Assembly (NCBI GenBank): GCA_016792805.1
Contig: JAEUHX010000019.1
Span: 1-44,379 of the forward strand
DNA: 44,379 bases
Reading direction: 5' to 3'
Source of the DNA: Planctomycetota bacterium
GTDB taxonomy: Bacteria > Planctomycetota > UBA1135 > JACQFD01
Shown here: positions 8,508-17,075 of the stretch, piece by piece
Position numbering within the stretch: position 1 is the stretch's first letter
How the letters are laid out: the number at the start of each line of letters is the position of its first letter
The notes under the pieces: model-generated
The model's input: only the letters and a program-made list of their open reading frames with translations
Databases searched by the model: none
What the model was told of the DNA's origin: nothing
Position numbers and translations under genes: made by a program

Positions 8508-9926
8508 GTGAGTCGAGTGCCGAGTTCTCGACGGAGCTTTTTTGTGCCCATTGCGCTCGCATGGACTGCGAGCACTGCCGTGGGCCAAGGACCGCTCGTT
8601 CCGGGAGACGTCGCGGTCATGACGCGGTCCACCGGCGCAACGCCGACGGCGCAGCTTCATGTCGTAGATGCGGCAGGCACGCACACGCTGAGCGGGCTCT
8701 CCACGGCGCTCGCCGATGCTGCGAGTTCCTTCGCGCTCGACGCAATCTCGGGTGACTGGATCGTGGGAGCTTCGTCGACACAGACTTCGGGCGGACCCGC
8801 GGAAATTTGGCGCGTGCGCATCGCGGCGGGAGCCGTCGTCGGCGAATCCTTACTTCTTACTCTTCCCGGGACGGACGGGCTCGCCGTCACGGACATGCAC
8901 CGGGAATCCAATGGTTGCATTCTGGCGCTCACTTCAGCGCCGCTCGCATTCCACGTGTTCCGCATCGCGGTGTCGCCGTCGAGCGCGGCCGCCTATGAGG
9001 TGCCGCTGACGGCGTCCCGAGGACTTGCGAACACACAGATGCTCTCGATCTGCTCGAGCCCGGCGGGATCCGTCCACCTAGGGGCTCGCGGATGGCCGCC
9101 CTCGACTCCGGAAGTTACAGGAGTAATGTCGGCACCGCCCGCGGGTGGACACCTCTCTCCCGTCGCGGGCACGACGGGATTCGGCATTCTCCCGCTCGGG
9201 ATCGAATTCAGCGCGCAGGGATTCTTGACCATCGTCGGCAGCTCGCCCACGTCGCTCTTCAACTATCTCTGCGGCCAAGGGCTCTTCTTCCCCGCGTTCA
9301 TCGGGGCGAGCCCGGGTTCGTCGCCGGAGATCGCCGATCTCGACGCCACCGTGGACGGATCACAATTTTGGATCGCGATCAACGGATCTGTGAACCCTCC
9401 TTCGGGCTTCCCCGGCAACGTTTGGAAAATCGGCGGCACGAACTGCGGCTTCGGCACACCGACGCCCACGGCCGGCTTTGCGGACCCCGTTGTGAAGGTC
9501 CAGGCGGCGCGCGCTTCGAGCAGCTTCGGATGCCCTTGCGCCACGAGCCTCGGGCTGCTGCCTTGGATCTTCGAAATGACGCCGCCGGCGATCGGTCAAT
9601 CGTGGATCGTTGAAGCTCACAATGCGCCAGCGTTCTCTGCGGCACTCCTGATGGTGGGCGGTTCATACAGTTCCATCGGCGGAGCGCCGCTGCCGTTCAG
9701 CTTCGCCCCGATGGGCGCCGACGGGCTCCTACTCCTAACGAGTTCGGAAGTAACGTATATCGTGGTCGCCGACGGCTCGGGGGTGGCGGTGTCCAACGCG
9801 GCGATTCCCACAGATCCGGTGCTCGTCGGGGCGACGCTCTACTCGCAGTGGCTCTTCGCCGATTCGGGCGCGAATCCCGTGGGCTACTCCGCCTCAGCGG
9901 GAATCCGCTCGGTCATCGGGCCGTAG
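8508..9926 (+). CDS. Secreted planctomycete-type protein with Cys-Pro-Cys C-terminal domain
   Basis: This 472-residue protein uses a GTG start at 8508. The N-terminus has basic residues then a hydrophobic segment ending in an Ala-x-Ala-like site (STAVGQG), a Sec-type signal. Residues about 30-320 look like a beta-propeller or repeat-type extracellular region (recurrent Asp/Gly/Trp-rich strands). Residues about 335-472 form a compact domain opening with GCPCATSLGLLP, followed by PLPFSFAPMGADG and ending SASAGIRSVIGP. I associate this C-terminal domain with many secreted proteins of deep planctomycete lineages. The role is unknown; extracellular or periplasmic location is inferred. Its stop is 2 nt from the stop of the convergent FHA gene. 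Confidence 0.8.
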   Translation: MSRVPSSRRSFFVPIALAWTASTAVGQGPLVPGDVAVMTRSTGATPTAQLHVVDAAGTHTLSGLSTALADAASSFALDAISGDWIVGASSTQTSGGPAEIWRVRIAAGAVVGESLLLTLPGTDGLAVTDMHRESNGCILALTSAPLAFHVFRIAVSPSSAAAYEVPLTASRGLANTQMLSICSSPAGSVHLGARGWPPSTPEVTGVMSAPPAGGHLSPVAGTTGFGILPLGIEFSAQGFLTIVGSSPTSLFNYLCGQGLFFPAFIGASPGSSPEIADLDATVDGSQFWIAINGSVNPPSGFPGNVWKIGGTNCGFGTPTPTAGFADPVVKVQAARASSSFGCPCATSLGLLPWIFEMTPPAIGQSWIVEAHNAPAFSAALLMVGGSYSSIGGAPLPFSFAPMGADGLLLLTSSEVTYIVVADGSGVAVSNAAIPTDPVLVGATLYSQWLFADSGANPVGYSASAGIRSVIGP

Positions 9927-9928
9927 GG

Positions 9929-10579
9929 CTACCGCCCTTCCTCCGCCTCTTCGTCGGCCGGCGCCGCCTGCGGCGATCCCGCCGAGAGCTTCCACGCGCC
10001 ATAGAAGAGGCCGCCGGCAAGCACGATCACAAAAATCCAAAGGGCCGCGCGCAATAGTGGATCCTGCTGGCCCATCTCGTCGTGGAGGATGGAATCGGGC
10101 TTGTCTTCGATGCGATGAAACAGAAGCACGCCCTCCTTTCCAGCCATCGCGCGTCGGCGAGCGGCGCCGATCTCGGGCGTGGCGCGCGCGGGCTCCGCTG
10201 CTTTCGGGGCGGGCGCAGGCGGCGGCGCGGCGGCAGCGGGTTCCGCCGGAGCAAGCTCGATCTCGTCGATGGCGCCAGCCGGCGGATCGACGAACCGCAC
10301 TCGAACAGAGCCCACTGTAAACTCTTCGCCGTGTGCCAGCGGCGCGCGCTGCACGCGGGCGCCCTTCACATAAGTACCATTGCGCGATTCGAGATCGACG
10401 ACCTCGAATCCCTGGGGGCCGCGCTCGATCCGGCAATGCTTGCGCGAGACGCTCGCATCCTTGAGGCGAACCTCACACATCTCGTCGCGGCCGAACGTGG
10501 CTCCGGAGTCGACATCGCGCTCCGTGCCCACGTCCGGCCCGGTCAGCACAAAAATCTTGGGCATGGAGGCATCATCCAA
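9929..10579 (-). CDS. FHA-domain protein with C-terminal membrane anchor
   Basis: The 216-residue product (ATG at 10579; MPKIFVL at 10564 is an equally plausible start) has an N-terminal FHA domain. The hallmark residues are G30-R31, S45-R46-K47-H48 and R66-N67-G68-T69, all present, so phosphothreonine binding should be intact. A Pro/Ala-rich linker (about 110-140) leads to a single transmembrane helix near residues 175-195 and an acidic tail. It is probably a cytoplasmic phospho-peptide reader tethered to the inner membrane. It overlaps the upstream glutaredoxin-like gene by a few bases, so the two form a small operon. No Ser/Thr kinase lies in the window. Confidence 0.9.
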   Translation of the reverse strand: MDDASMPKIFVLTGPDVGTERDVDSGATFGRDEMCEVRLKDASVSRKHCRIERGPQGFEVVDLESRNGTYVKGARVQRAPLAHGEEFTVGSVRVRFVDPPAGAIDEIELAPAEPAAAAPPPAPAPKAAEPARATPEIGAARRRAMAGKEGVLLFHRIEDKPDSILHDEMGQQDPLLRAALWIFVIVLAGGLFYGAWKLSAGSPQAAPADEEAEEGR

Positions 10580-10826
10580 CGCAGCCGGCGGATCGAAGGG
10601 CAGTCATCAGGCGCTCCTCGGTGAGCCGAAACCGGGCGATCTCGCGATCGTTGAGCTCGACGACCGGAACTTCGGTGTCGAACTCGGCGCGGAGTTCCGG
10701 GTCGGCGTCGATATCGAGTTCTACGATCTCGAGCGCGATGCGTTCCGCAACGCGATCGACGAGGGCACGCACCTCCTCACAGAGATGGCATCCGACTCGG
10801 CTATAGATCACGACGCGCGGGCGCAC
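10572..10826 (-). CDS. Glutaredoxin-like (DUF836-type) thioredoxin-fold protein
   Basis: The product is 84 residues with a GTG start at 10826. It has the short thioredoxin fold: RVVIYSRVGCHLCEEV with a CxxC redox motif (C13, C16), the second strand ELDIDADPEL, and the conserved cis-proline segment EVPVVELNDREI. This matches the DUF836/glutaredoxin-like family, which acts in dithiol-disulphide exchange in the cytoplasm; the partner is unknown. The 3' end overlaps the start of the FHA gene. Transcription diverges from the ABC ATPase gene over 54 nt. Confidence 0.88.
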   Translation of the reverse strand: MRPRVVIYSRVGCHLCEEVRALVDRVAERIALEIVELDIDADPELRAEFDTEVPVVELNDREIARFRLTEERLMTALRSAGCVG

Positions 10827-10880
10827 GCGAGCATCGTAGCGCGCCGCGCTCTACGCTTCCGACCGCCCGCTTCCTCACCC

Positions 10881-11723
10881 ATGGCGCAACCCGCGATTCA
10901 CGTCGCCGCCCTTCACAAGAGCTATCCCACTCGGCTCGGGCTCAGCCGCCACAAGGTGCTCCGCGACGTCTCGCTGTCGGTGGAGGCCGGCGAGGTGATG
11001 GCACTGGTGGGCCCGAACGGTTCCGGTAAGTCGACGCTACTCAGCGTGCTCGCGGGGATCGACCGGCACGATCGAGGTGACGCGCGCATCTGCGGCGCCC
11101 CCGCAGGGACGCGCGCTGCGTCTGCGTGCGTGGGTTACTGCCCCGAGGAAGCGCCGTTTCCGCCGGGTATTTCCGTGCGCGATGCGCTCCTCGATCTCGG
11201 CTACGCCAGCGGGCTGCGGGGCGCGGAGCTCGCACGCCGAGTGGATGGAACGATGGAGCGTGTGGGGCTCGAACGCCAGGCCAAGACCCCATTTCGGAAG
11301 CTCTCGCGCGGGCAAGGTCGCCGGCTCACGATCGGCCAGGCGCTTTTGCACGATCCCAAGGTGTTGCTGCTCGACGAGCCGACCAGCGGGCTCGACCCGC
11401 TCGGAGTTGTTGCATTCGAGGGGATCCTGCGCGATGCGCGATCCCGCGGCGTTGCAGTATTGATGTCTTCTCACTTGGCCTTCGACGTCGAGAAATTGTG
11501 TCATCGGATGACGGTGCTGCGCGACGGTGCCGTGGTCGCAGGCGGTCCCGTCGACGAGCTGCTCGCCGACGCGAATCGGACGGAGTGGCTCGCGGAGGGT
11601 GTCGGGCTCGAGCAGGAGCCTTTGGTCCGGGCGGCGATCGAGACTGCGGGCGGACGGCTCCTTGAGGGGCGCCGCGCAAAAGTGAGCTTCACGGAGCTGT
11701 TTCGGCGGTGGTTACAGAAGTGA
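10881..11723 (+). CDS. ABC transporter ATP-binding protein
   Basis: The product has 280 residues from ATG 10881 (the frame is open upstream but lacks domain content). All nucleotide-binding motifs are visible: Walker A GPNGSGKST, Q-loop region GYCPEE, signature LSRGQ (Arg replaces the first Gly of LSGGQ, which is common in exporter or multidrug-type ATPases), Walker B VLLLDEP, D-loop SGLD and switch histidine SSHLAFD. It is of the CcmA-like/ABC-2 type and probably energises transport with the membrane protein encoded next, whose GTG start overlaps this stop codon. The substrate is unknown. Confidence 0.95.
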   Translation: MAQPAIHVAALHKSYPTRLGLSRHKVLRDVSLSVEAGEVMALVGPNGSGKSTLLSVLAGIDRHDRGDARICGAPAGTRAASACVGYCPEEAPFPPGISVRDALLDLGYASGLRGAELARRVDGTMERVGLERQAKTPFRKLSRGQGRRLTIGQALLHDPKVLLLDEPTSGLDPLGVVAFEGILRDARSRGVAVLMSSHLAFDVEKLCHRMTVLRDGAVVAGGPVDELLADANRTEWLAEGVGLEQEPLVRAAIETAGGRLLEGRRAKVSFTELFRRWLQK

Positions 11724-12778
11724 ACTGGGGGCCGATCTACGCGCAGATCCTCGGAACGCTCCGAAACAGCGCGCGGCGAGCGCTGCGGCCGTCGCGAGCG
11801 ATTCTCTGGGGGATGCTCGCGGCCGCAGGCGCCCTCGCCATTCGCCCGCTCGGCGACTTCGCAGCGGCCGATGCCCCTATCGCGAAGCTCGCGTGGATCT
11901 GTTCCATCGCGGGAACGCTCGCCGGATCGATTGCTTTCTTGTTGCCCTGCCTCGTGCTCGGCCGCAAGGCGAGCCGCCCCGGCGATATTCTGTGGGCTTC
12001 GAGACCAGTCTCGCCGTGGATCTCCGGCCCTGGCCTTGCGCTCTGCTCCTGGGGATGCGCGCTGGGGGTCTGGATTTGTGTCATGCTGGTCGGTGCCGCC
12101 CTCGGCGAGGCCAACGGTGCAGGAATGCGACCGCGGATTCGAATTGCCGACGGAGAAACTCAAACGCTGTCGGAGAAGGGCGAGAGAGCCCGATGGCGGA
12201 TGGAGGCTCCGGCGAATTCACTCATTCGGATCGCGCCTGAGGTCGGACTTGCGTCCGCCTACGGAGATGCAAGCCGAGTTCCGGTGCGGGTTTTTGTGGG
12301 GTCCGACAAATGGCAGCAGCCGCTGGAGCTTTCGCTGAGCGGCAGAACGCCGACAGAGATCGCGGCGTCAAAGCCCGGAGAAATGACCGTGGAAATCGAG
12401 CGGGTCAGCTCCGGCCCGAGACTGCGGTTCGATCGCGCGTCGGTCCGCGCCGTGGGCGCTCCATCGAGCGCGGCCGAGGTATTGTGGTATCTGGCCGTCG
12501 CGTGGAGCGGCTCGCTGGCGGCATTTGCCGGTGTGGGCTCCCTTCTCGCGGCGCTGCTCGACCGTAGCGTCGTGATACTGGCGGGCGTCTCTCTCGCAGT
12601 TCTCCTCACGGTGCTTCCCAACGATGATCTCCGCGTCGCGTTCGGCCTCGAGACCGCTTCGGCGACGGCGGCGTGGTTCGACCGCGAGATCGCACAAATC
12701 GGAGTCCCAGCGGCGCCCCTTGTGGCGGCCCTGGCCAGCTCACTTCTCGCGGCAGCGGCGCGGAGGTGGCGGCGGTGA
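11720..12778 (+). CDS. Membrane protein, probable ABC-2-like permease partner
   Basis: The likely start is GTG 11720, which overlaps the TGA of the ATPase gene (GTGA); GTG 11708 is an alternative. The 352-residue product has about six hydrophobic segments: three in the first 130 residues, then a soluble loop of roughly 130 residues, then three more near the C-terminus. The layout and gene order suggest the membrane component of the transporter whose ATPase precedes it. I recognise no specific permease family, so this assignment rests on topology and context. The large central loop, probably extracytoplasmic, is unusual for a minimal ABC-2 permease. Confidence 0.75.
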   Translation: MNWGPIYAQILGTLRNSARRALRPSRAILWGMLAAAGALAIRPLGDFAAADAPIAKLAWICSIAGTLAGSIAFLLPCLVLGRKASRPGDILWASRPVSPWISGPGLALCSWGCALGVWICVMLVGAALGEANGAGMRPRIRIADGETQTLSEKGERARWRMEAPANSLIRIAPEVGLASAYGDASRVPVRVFVGSDKWQQPLELSLSGRTPTEIAASKPGEMTVEIERVSSGPRLRFDRASVRAVGAPSSAAEVLWYLAVAWSGSLAAFAGVGSLLAALLDRSVVILAGVSLAVLLTVLPNDDLRVAFGLETASATAAWFDREIAQIGVPAAPLVAALASSLLAAAARRWRR

Positions 12779-13581
12779 GAGCAGTTCTTGGGATCGTTTG
12801 TATTCTTCTTTTTGTGGTATCCCACATCGTTGCGCCTCAGCCGCCGGCGCCGCCGAAGGGCGCCGAGGGCGCCGAGGGCGCCGCGGCGCTCCGACGGATC
12901 TTCGGTCCGCTCGCTCGCCCGTCGGCACAGCTCGCCCGCCTTCGCGCTGCATTTCTGCGGAGCGACGGTCAGCGGGCGGGCTCGATCGCTCTCCAACGAT
13001 TCGCGCTCGAGATCGACCCCTGGGATGCCGACGCCGCGTCGGTCCTCGTCTATGAGCTGGTGGGCGATCTGTCGGCGGCGCAACCGACGCGGGAAGAGGA
13101 GCGCGGCGCGGCGCGCGGGGCCCTCGAAGTCCTGGCCCGAGTTGAGCAGCTCGGCGCTCATCATCCCGAGCTCGCCGACCTCGAAGCGCTCGTTTGGCTC
13201 CGCTGGGCCGCGCCGGTAGGGAGAGCTTCCGCCCAGGAGCGGCTCGAAGCACTCAATCGTGCGATCGCTGCGCTTCGGCCCTGGCTCTCGCGCTGGACGC
13301 CCGCGGTACCGCACGCGGCGCTGATTCTGGAGGAGCGGGCGGGGCTCCTGGGCCTCGACGGCCGCTGGGAGGAGGTCTGCGCCGACCTGCGCGCAGCGCT
13401 CGCGCTCGAGGAGCGGCTTCGTGCGCTGGGAGATCCAAGAGCGGCGTCGATGGCGGCGTGGCTCACGGCGCGGATTGAGATGGCGGAAGCCGCTGATCGA
13501 GAAACCGAGGAGCGAGCCCGCTCGGCACTTCGCACCCTTCGCCCCGACGATCCACTACTCAGCGCACCCCGCAGGTACTGA
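12775..13581 (+). CDS. Membrane-anchored alpha-helical (TPR-like) protein, unknown function
   Basis: GTG 12775 overlaps the preceding stop as GTGA, repeating the junction style upstream and arguing for translational coupling. The 268-residue product starts with a hydrophobic segment (residues about 3-18) and a Pro/Ala/Gly linker. After that it is all alpha-helical, rich in Ala, Arg, Glu and Leu, with about 35-residue periodicity reminiscent of TPR repeats. I recognise no named family. It is probably an accessory protein of the ABC system, held at the membrane. Confidence 0.7.
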   Translation: MRAVLGIVCILLFVVSHIVAPQPPAPPKGAEGAEGAAALRRIFGPLARPSAQLARLRAAFLRSDGQRAGSIALQRFALEIDPWDADAASVLVYELVGDLSAAQPTREEERGAARGALEVLARVEQLGAHHPELADLEALVWLRWAAPVGRASAQERLEALNRAIAALRPWLSRWTPAVPHAALILEERAGLLGLDGRWEEVCADLRAALALEERLRALGDPRAASMAAWLTARIEMAEAADRETEERARSALRTLRPDDPLLSAPRRY

Positions 13582-13590
13582 GCCTGCGGG
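13568..13590 (+). terminator. Stem-loop at end of ABC operon (possible terminator)
   Basis: CCCGCAGG at 13568-13575 pairs perfectly with CCTGCGGG at 13583-13590 around a 7-nt loop that contains the stop codon of the helical protein. There is no T-run after it, so it is at best a weak intrinsic terminator or an mRNA 3'-end stabiliser. A TATACT (13600-13605) directly downstream could be a -10 element for the DedA gene, but I see no clear -35. Confidence 0.4.
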
Positions 13591-13614
13591 AAGGCGTTCT
13601 ATACTCCTCGCCGG

Positions 13615-14409
13615 ATGCTCGCGCGCGTCGCCATCGCTCTTTTCGCCGTCACGTCGCTTATGGCCTGGCAGGGCGCAGATACCGCCCCGGCCGCCGCCAG
13701 CGGGCTGCGGGAGTGGGGAGTGCAGCTCGTCGAACATGGCCCGCTCGCGATCTTCCTCGCCTTCGTCATCAGCGGGATCGGACTCCACCTCAGCGAGGAC
13801 TTCATCCTGGTCCCCGCCGGCATTTTCGCGTTCGAACAATTCCGCCAGACCGGCTCCTGGGAGTGGTTCATTCAGGCTTCGGCCGCCGCGTGGATCGGTA
13901 TTGTGATCGGCGACGCCGGGTGGATCTGGATCTGCCGCCACTTCGGCGGGCGGCTCCTGGCCTCGCGCCGTTTCCGGCGAATGATCGGCCCACGGGCGCT
14001 TCTAGAGGTGAAGTACGAAATGGACCGCCGCGGCGCTTGGGCGCTGCTGATCGCGCGGTTCATCCCAGGCGCACGCACCCCGATGGTGACCATGTCGGGC
14101 GTGATGCAGCTCGGTTGGTGGAAGATCCTGGCGGTGGAAGCCTCCGGTGTGGTCGTAACGGCGCCGCTACAGATGGGAATCGGAGTGGGCGTCGCGAAGG
14201 TCGGAAGCCAGTTCGAGAGCGACGCGCACCGATGGATGCTCTACATCGGCGCAACGCTCGCGGTAGTGGGACTGATGGCGATCATCCACATCGCAATCAC
14301 GCGCAGGCGAAGCAAACATCGTCCCCCGCGCGCGCCGATGAGCTGGGTGCGTGCGCTCATGATCCGAAACGGCGCCCTGGCTCGGACCGCGACCGCGAGC
14401 TCATTGTGA
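13615..14409 (+). CDS. DedA family inner-membrane protein
   Basis: The 264-residue protein has an N-terminal signal-like helix and the DedA/SNARE-associated core: SEDFILVPAGIFAF (the conserved Glu and Pro after the first re-entrant helix), then ARFIPGARTPMVTMSG, the F-x-x-G-x-R-type motif with the functionally critical arginines. Further transmembrane helices follow, and the tail is basic. DedA proteins are inner-membrane lipid carriers or proton-coupled transporters; relatives flip undecaprenyl phosphate or phosphatidylethanolamine. Which lipid this one handles cannot be told. Neighbours give no specific clue. Confidence 0.92.
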   Translation: MLARVAIALFAVTSLMAWQGADTAPAAASGLREWGVQLVEHGPLAIFLAFVISGIGLHLSEDFILVPAGIFAFEQFRQTGSWEWFIQASAAAWIGIVIGDAGWIWICRHFGGRLLASRRFRRMIGPRALLEVKYEMDRRGAWALLIARFIPGARTPMVTMSGVMQLGWWKILAVEASGVVVTAPLQMGIGVGVAKVGSQFESDAHRWMLYIGATLAVVGLMAIIHIAITRRRSKHRPPRAPMSWVRALMIRNGALARTATASSL

Positions 14410-14533
14410 GTTTCGGCCCCGCCGTCGGCACACGGAGCTCTTCTCGCCTTCTTGACCCGGCCTACTCTTGAACCTGCACGGACCCCGCGGTGCAATCCGC
14501 ACAGGTCCTCGACTTTCCACCTCATATCCGCCA

Positions 14534-14929
14534 TTGAGAAAGCAACTCACCGGAACGGAACGATCGCTCGAACTCGCAACGCGAGTGGCCCATATCGCGG
14601 AGGATCGCAAGGGACGCGACATCTCCATTCGTGAGGTCGATCAGCTGGTGGACTACGCCGACTACCTGATCTTCGTGACGGGGGCGAACCGTCGGCAGGT
14701 GCAGGCGATCGCCGACAGCATCGAGGGCGAGATGCGCGAGGAAGGGCGGCGAACGAAGCTGGAAGGTTACGAAACGGGGTGGTGGGTGCTGCTCGACCTC
14801 GGCGACGTGCTGATTCACATCCTTCAGCCGGAGGCGCGCGAGTTCTACGACTTTGACGCGCTCTGGGCGGATGCTCCGGCGGTGAAGCTGCCGGCGGCGC
14901 GCACGCGCGATCTCAAGGCGGCACCGTAA
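14534..14929 (+). CDS. rsfS: Ribosomal silencing factor RsfS
   Basis: This is the Iojap/RsfS family: ERSLELATRVAHIAEDRKG, then a DYADYLIFVTGANRRQV core, EGYETGWWVLLDLGDV, HILQPEAREFYDFD and LWADAP, all in the expected order for a protein of about 120 residues. RsfS binds ribosomal protein uL14 and blocks 50S-30S joining when nutrients are short. There is no ATG before the conserved region; TTG 14534 fits the family length best and TTG 14468 would add 22 residues. I see no nadD or proA neighbour, although these are common next to rsfS elsewhere. Confidence 0.93.
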   Translation: MRKQLTGTERSLELATRVAHIAEDRKGRDISIREVDQLVDYADYLIFVTGANRRQVQAIADSIEGEMREEGRRTKLEGYETGWWVLLDLGDVLIHILQPEAREFYDFDALWADAPAVKLPAARTRDLKAAP

Positions 14930-15144
14930 GGCGCGTCAAGCGGGGCGCGCGCGAATCTCGCGCCTGCGCGGCCGTTTCAGGAAGCGACGCGCGAGCTATG
15001 CATCGCGCGTGGGATCTGCCTCACCCGCAGGCCTGGACTGTTATCCGCGCTCCCTTCGGGCGACGATAACTGCGGCGCAGAGCGGGGGCGGCCGTCCACG
15101 TCCCGAATCCGCTCGCCCAGGTCTTATCCAACCACCGCCCCACG

Positions 15145-16902
15145 ATGTCGCAGCCCGGTTCGAACTCCATCGAGTGGCTCCCTTGGGCCGAATCGTCCTT
15201 TGAGCTTGCCCGCAAGCAGCACCGACCGGTGCTTCTCACGATTGTTGCATCGTGGTGTCGTTATTGCCGCGAATTGGATGAAACCACATTTGCGGATCCG
15301 AAGATTGTGGAGCGCATCCGCGACGCCTACGTCCCGGTGCGCGTGGACAAGGATCGGCGCCCCGACATCAATGCTCGTTACAATTGCGGCGGCTGGCCGA
15401 CCATTGCATTCTTGACGCCTGGCGGAGACCTCATCGCGGGCGAGACGTTCCTGACGTCGGCTGAGCTGATGCCGATCCTTGACCGGGTCGCGCCCTTCTT
15501 CCGCGAGCATGGAGACGAGATCCGCTCGCGTGTCGAGGAGCTGGAGGAGATTCGGATTCGCGCGCAGGAGCGGCGAGAGCTGGGCTCTCTCTCGGCGAGC
15601 ATTCTGGACGCCGTCGGAACCTCAGTGCTGGAGTCATTCGACTCGGTCCACGGCGGCTTCGGGACGGGCTCCAAATTCCCGCATGCGGAGGCGATCGATT
15701 TCGCGCTTGCCACTTATGTGCGCCACGGCGACGAGCGGATGCGCCAAGTTGTCGTGCGCACGCTCGACGCGATGGCCCGCGGCGAGATTCGCGATACGGT
15801 CGAGGGCGGCTTCTTCCGCTACGCGCAGGCGCGCGACTGGCGCGCGCCGCACACAGAGAAAATGTTGGATTCGAACGCCTCGCGTCTGCGCTTCTATCTC
15901 GAGGCGTTCCAGGTGCTGGGGACGCCGTCGTACCGCGAGGTTGCGGAGGGCATCCTCGGCTGGATGGATGCGCGGCTGCGGGATTCGGAAAGCGGGGCCT
16001 ACTTCGGGAGCCAGGATGCCGACCCGGAATATTATGGACTCCCGATCGAGCGGCGGCGCGCACGCAACAGTCCGCGCGTCGACCGAACGATCTACGCCGA
16101 TTGGAACGCGATCGCCGCGTCGGCTCTTTTTGTGGCTTCGACGACGATGGAGCGGCCCGTGCTGCGGGAGCAGGGCGCGCAAGTATTGAAGTTCATCGTC
16201 GACGAGATGGTCGACGACAAGAAGGGCGTTTATCACTATTGGGACGGCACCTTCCATCTCCCCGGCCTGCTGTCGGACCAGGCGTACGTGCTGCGCGCAC
16301 TCACCGATGCCTTGGCGTACACAGGCGATCCGCGCTGGCTCGAGCAGGCCGTGAGGCTCGCGGCGATTCTGCGCGCTCGGCACCTCTCCTCCTCGGGCGG
16401 CTTCTATGATTTGCCGCACGACGCGTCGGACCTCAAAAATCCGGTCCGCAGGAACCGATCCATTCTTGAGAACTCCGTAGTCGCGGAAGGATTCATCCGG
16501 CTCGGGATTCTCCTCCGGGATGATTCGTATCTACGAACGGCCCGCGAGGCGCTGCAGTCCTTCACTCAGGACTACCGGCAGTACGGCTACTACGTGGCCG
16601 GCTACGCGCGAGCGGTGGACCTGCTGCTGCACGAGCCGATCCATGTCACCGTTGTGGGGAGCTGGGGATCGGAGGTCGAAGAGCGCCTGCGCATTGCGGC
16701 GCTCGGCCGCTACATGCCCAATCGTGTGGTCGACGCAATCGACCCGAAGCGAGAGCCCGCTCGGCTTCAGCGCGCAGGTCTGCCGAGCCGCGAGGTGCCG
16801 ACGGCTTTTGTATCCGTGGGCCGGGCGAGCTTCGCAGAAGTGACTGATCCGGCGGAGCTGCCGGCGGCGCTTGAGGCCGCCGAGCGGGATCGCATGGGAT
16901 AA
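15145..16902 (+). CDS. YyaL-type thioredoxin-domain protein (DUF255) with (alpha/alpha)6-barrel-like C-terminus
   Basis: The 585-residue protein starts at ATG 15145. Residues about 10-130 are a DsbD-gamma/DUF255-type thioredoxin fold with ASWCRYCRE (C38, C41) and the cis-proline block CGGWPTIAFLTPGG (P85). The rest, with GGFGTGSKFPHAEAI, GGFFRYAQARDW and EKMLDSNA, is the helical barrel of the YyaL/SPATA20 family. Known YyaL proteins usually have near 680 residues, so this one is somewhat short. The family function is poorly defined; a redox or sugar-related role is only suggested. No export signal is seen. A strong terminator lies 59 nt downstream. Confidence 0.92.
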   Translation: MSQPGSNSIEWLPWAESSFELARKQHRPVLLTIVASWCRYCRELDETTFADPKIVERIRDAYVPVRVDKDRRPDINARYNCGGWPTIAFLTPGGDLIAGETFLTSAELMPILDRVAPFFREHGDEIRSRVEELEEIRIRAQERRELGSLSASILDAVGTSVLESFDSVHGGFGTGSKFPHAEAIDFALATYVRHGDERMRQVVVRTLDAMARGEIRDTVEGGFFRYAQARDWRAPHTEKMLDSNASRLRFYLEAFQVLGTPSYREVAEGILGWMDARLRDSESGAYFGSQDADPEYYGLPIERRRARNSPRVDRTIYADWNAIAASALFVASTTMERPVLREQGAQVLKFIVDEMVDDKKGVYHYWDGTFHLPGLLSDQAYVLRALTDALAYTGDPRWLEQAVRLAAILRARHLSSSGGFYDLPHDASDLKNPVRRNRSILENSVVAEGFIRLGILLRDDSYLRTAREALQSFTQDYRQYGYYVAGYARAVDLLLHEPIHVTVVGSWGSEVEERLRIAALGRYMPNRVVDAIDPKREPARLQRAGLPSREVPTAFVSVGRASFAEVTDPAELPAALEAAERDRMG

Positions 16903-16961
16903 TTGAGTACGCCGCGGGCGCCCCCGGGGACGCGGAGTGAGAGCACAAAAAGAAGCCTCAA

Positions 16962-17001
16962 AAGAAAAAGGGCCGCTACAAATGTATCGGCCCTTTTTCT
17001 T
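16962..17001. terminator. Strong bidirectional intrinsic terminator
   Basis: AAGAAAAAGGGCCG (16962-16975) is the exact reverse complement of 16988-17001; after one mismatch a further 4 bp pair (77-80 with 83-86), leaving a 2-nt loop. It has T-runs on the right and A-runs on the left, so it can terminate transcription from both sides. It sits between the convergent YyaL-type gene and the giant surface-protein gene, 74 nt from the latter's stop, and is the clearest terminator in the window. Confidence 0.93.
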
Positions 17002-17075
17002 GGGCTCCGATCGGCGAGGACCGGAGCTGCGGATAGGGGCGCCGATCCGAGGATCAGCGCCCCACCGCCTCAGAC

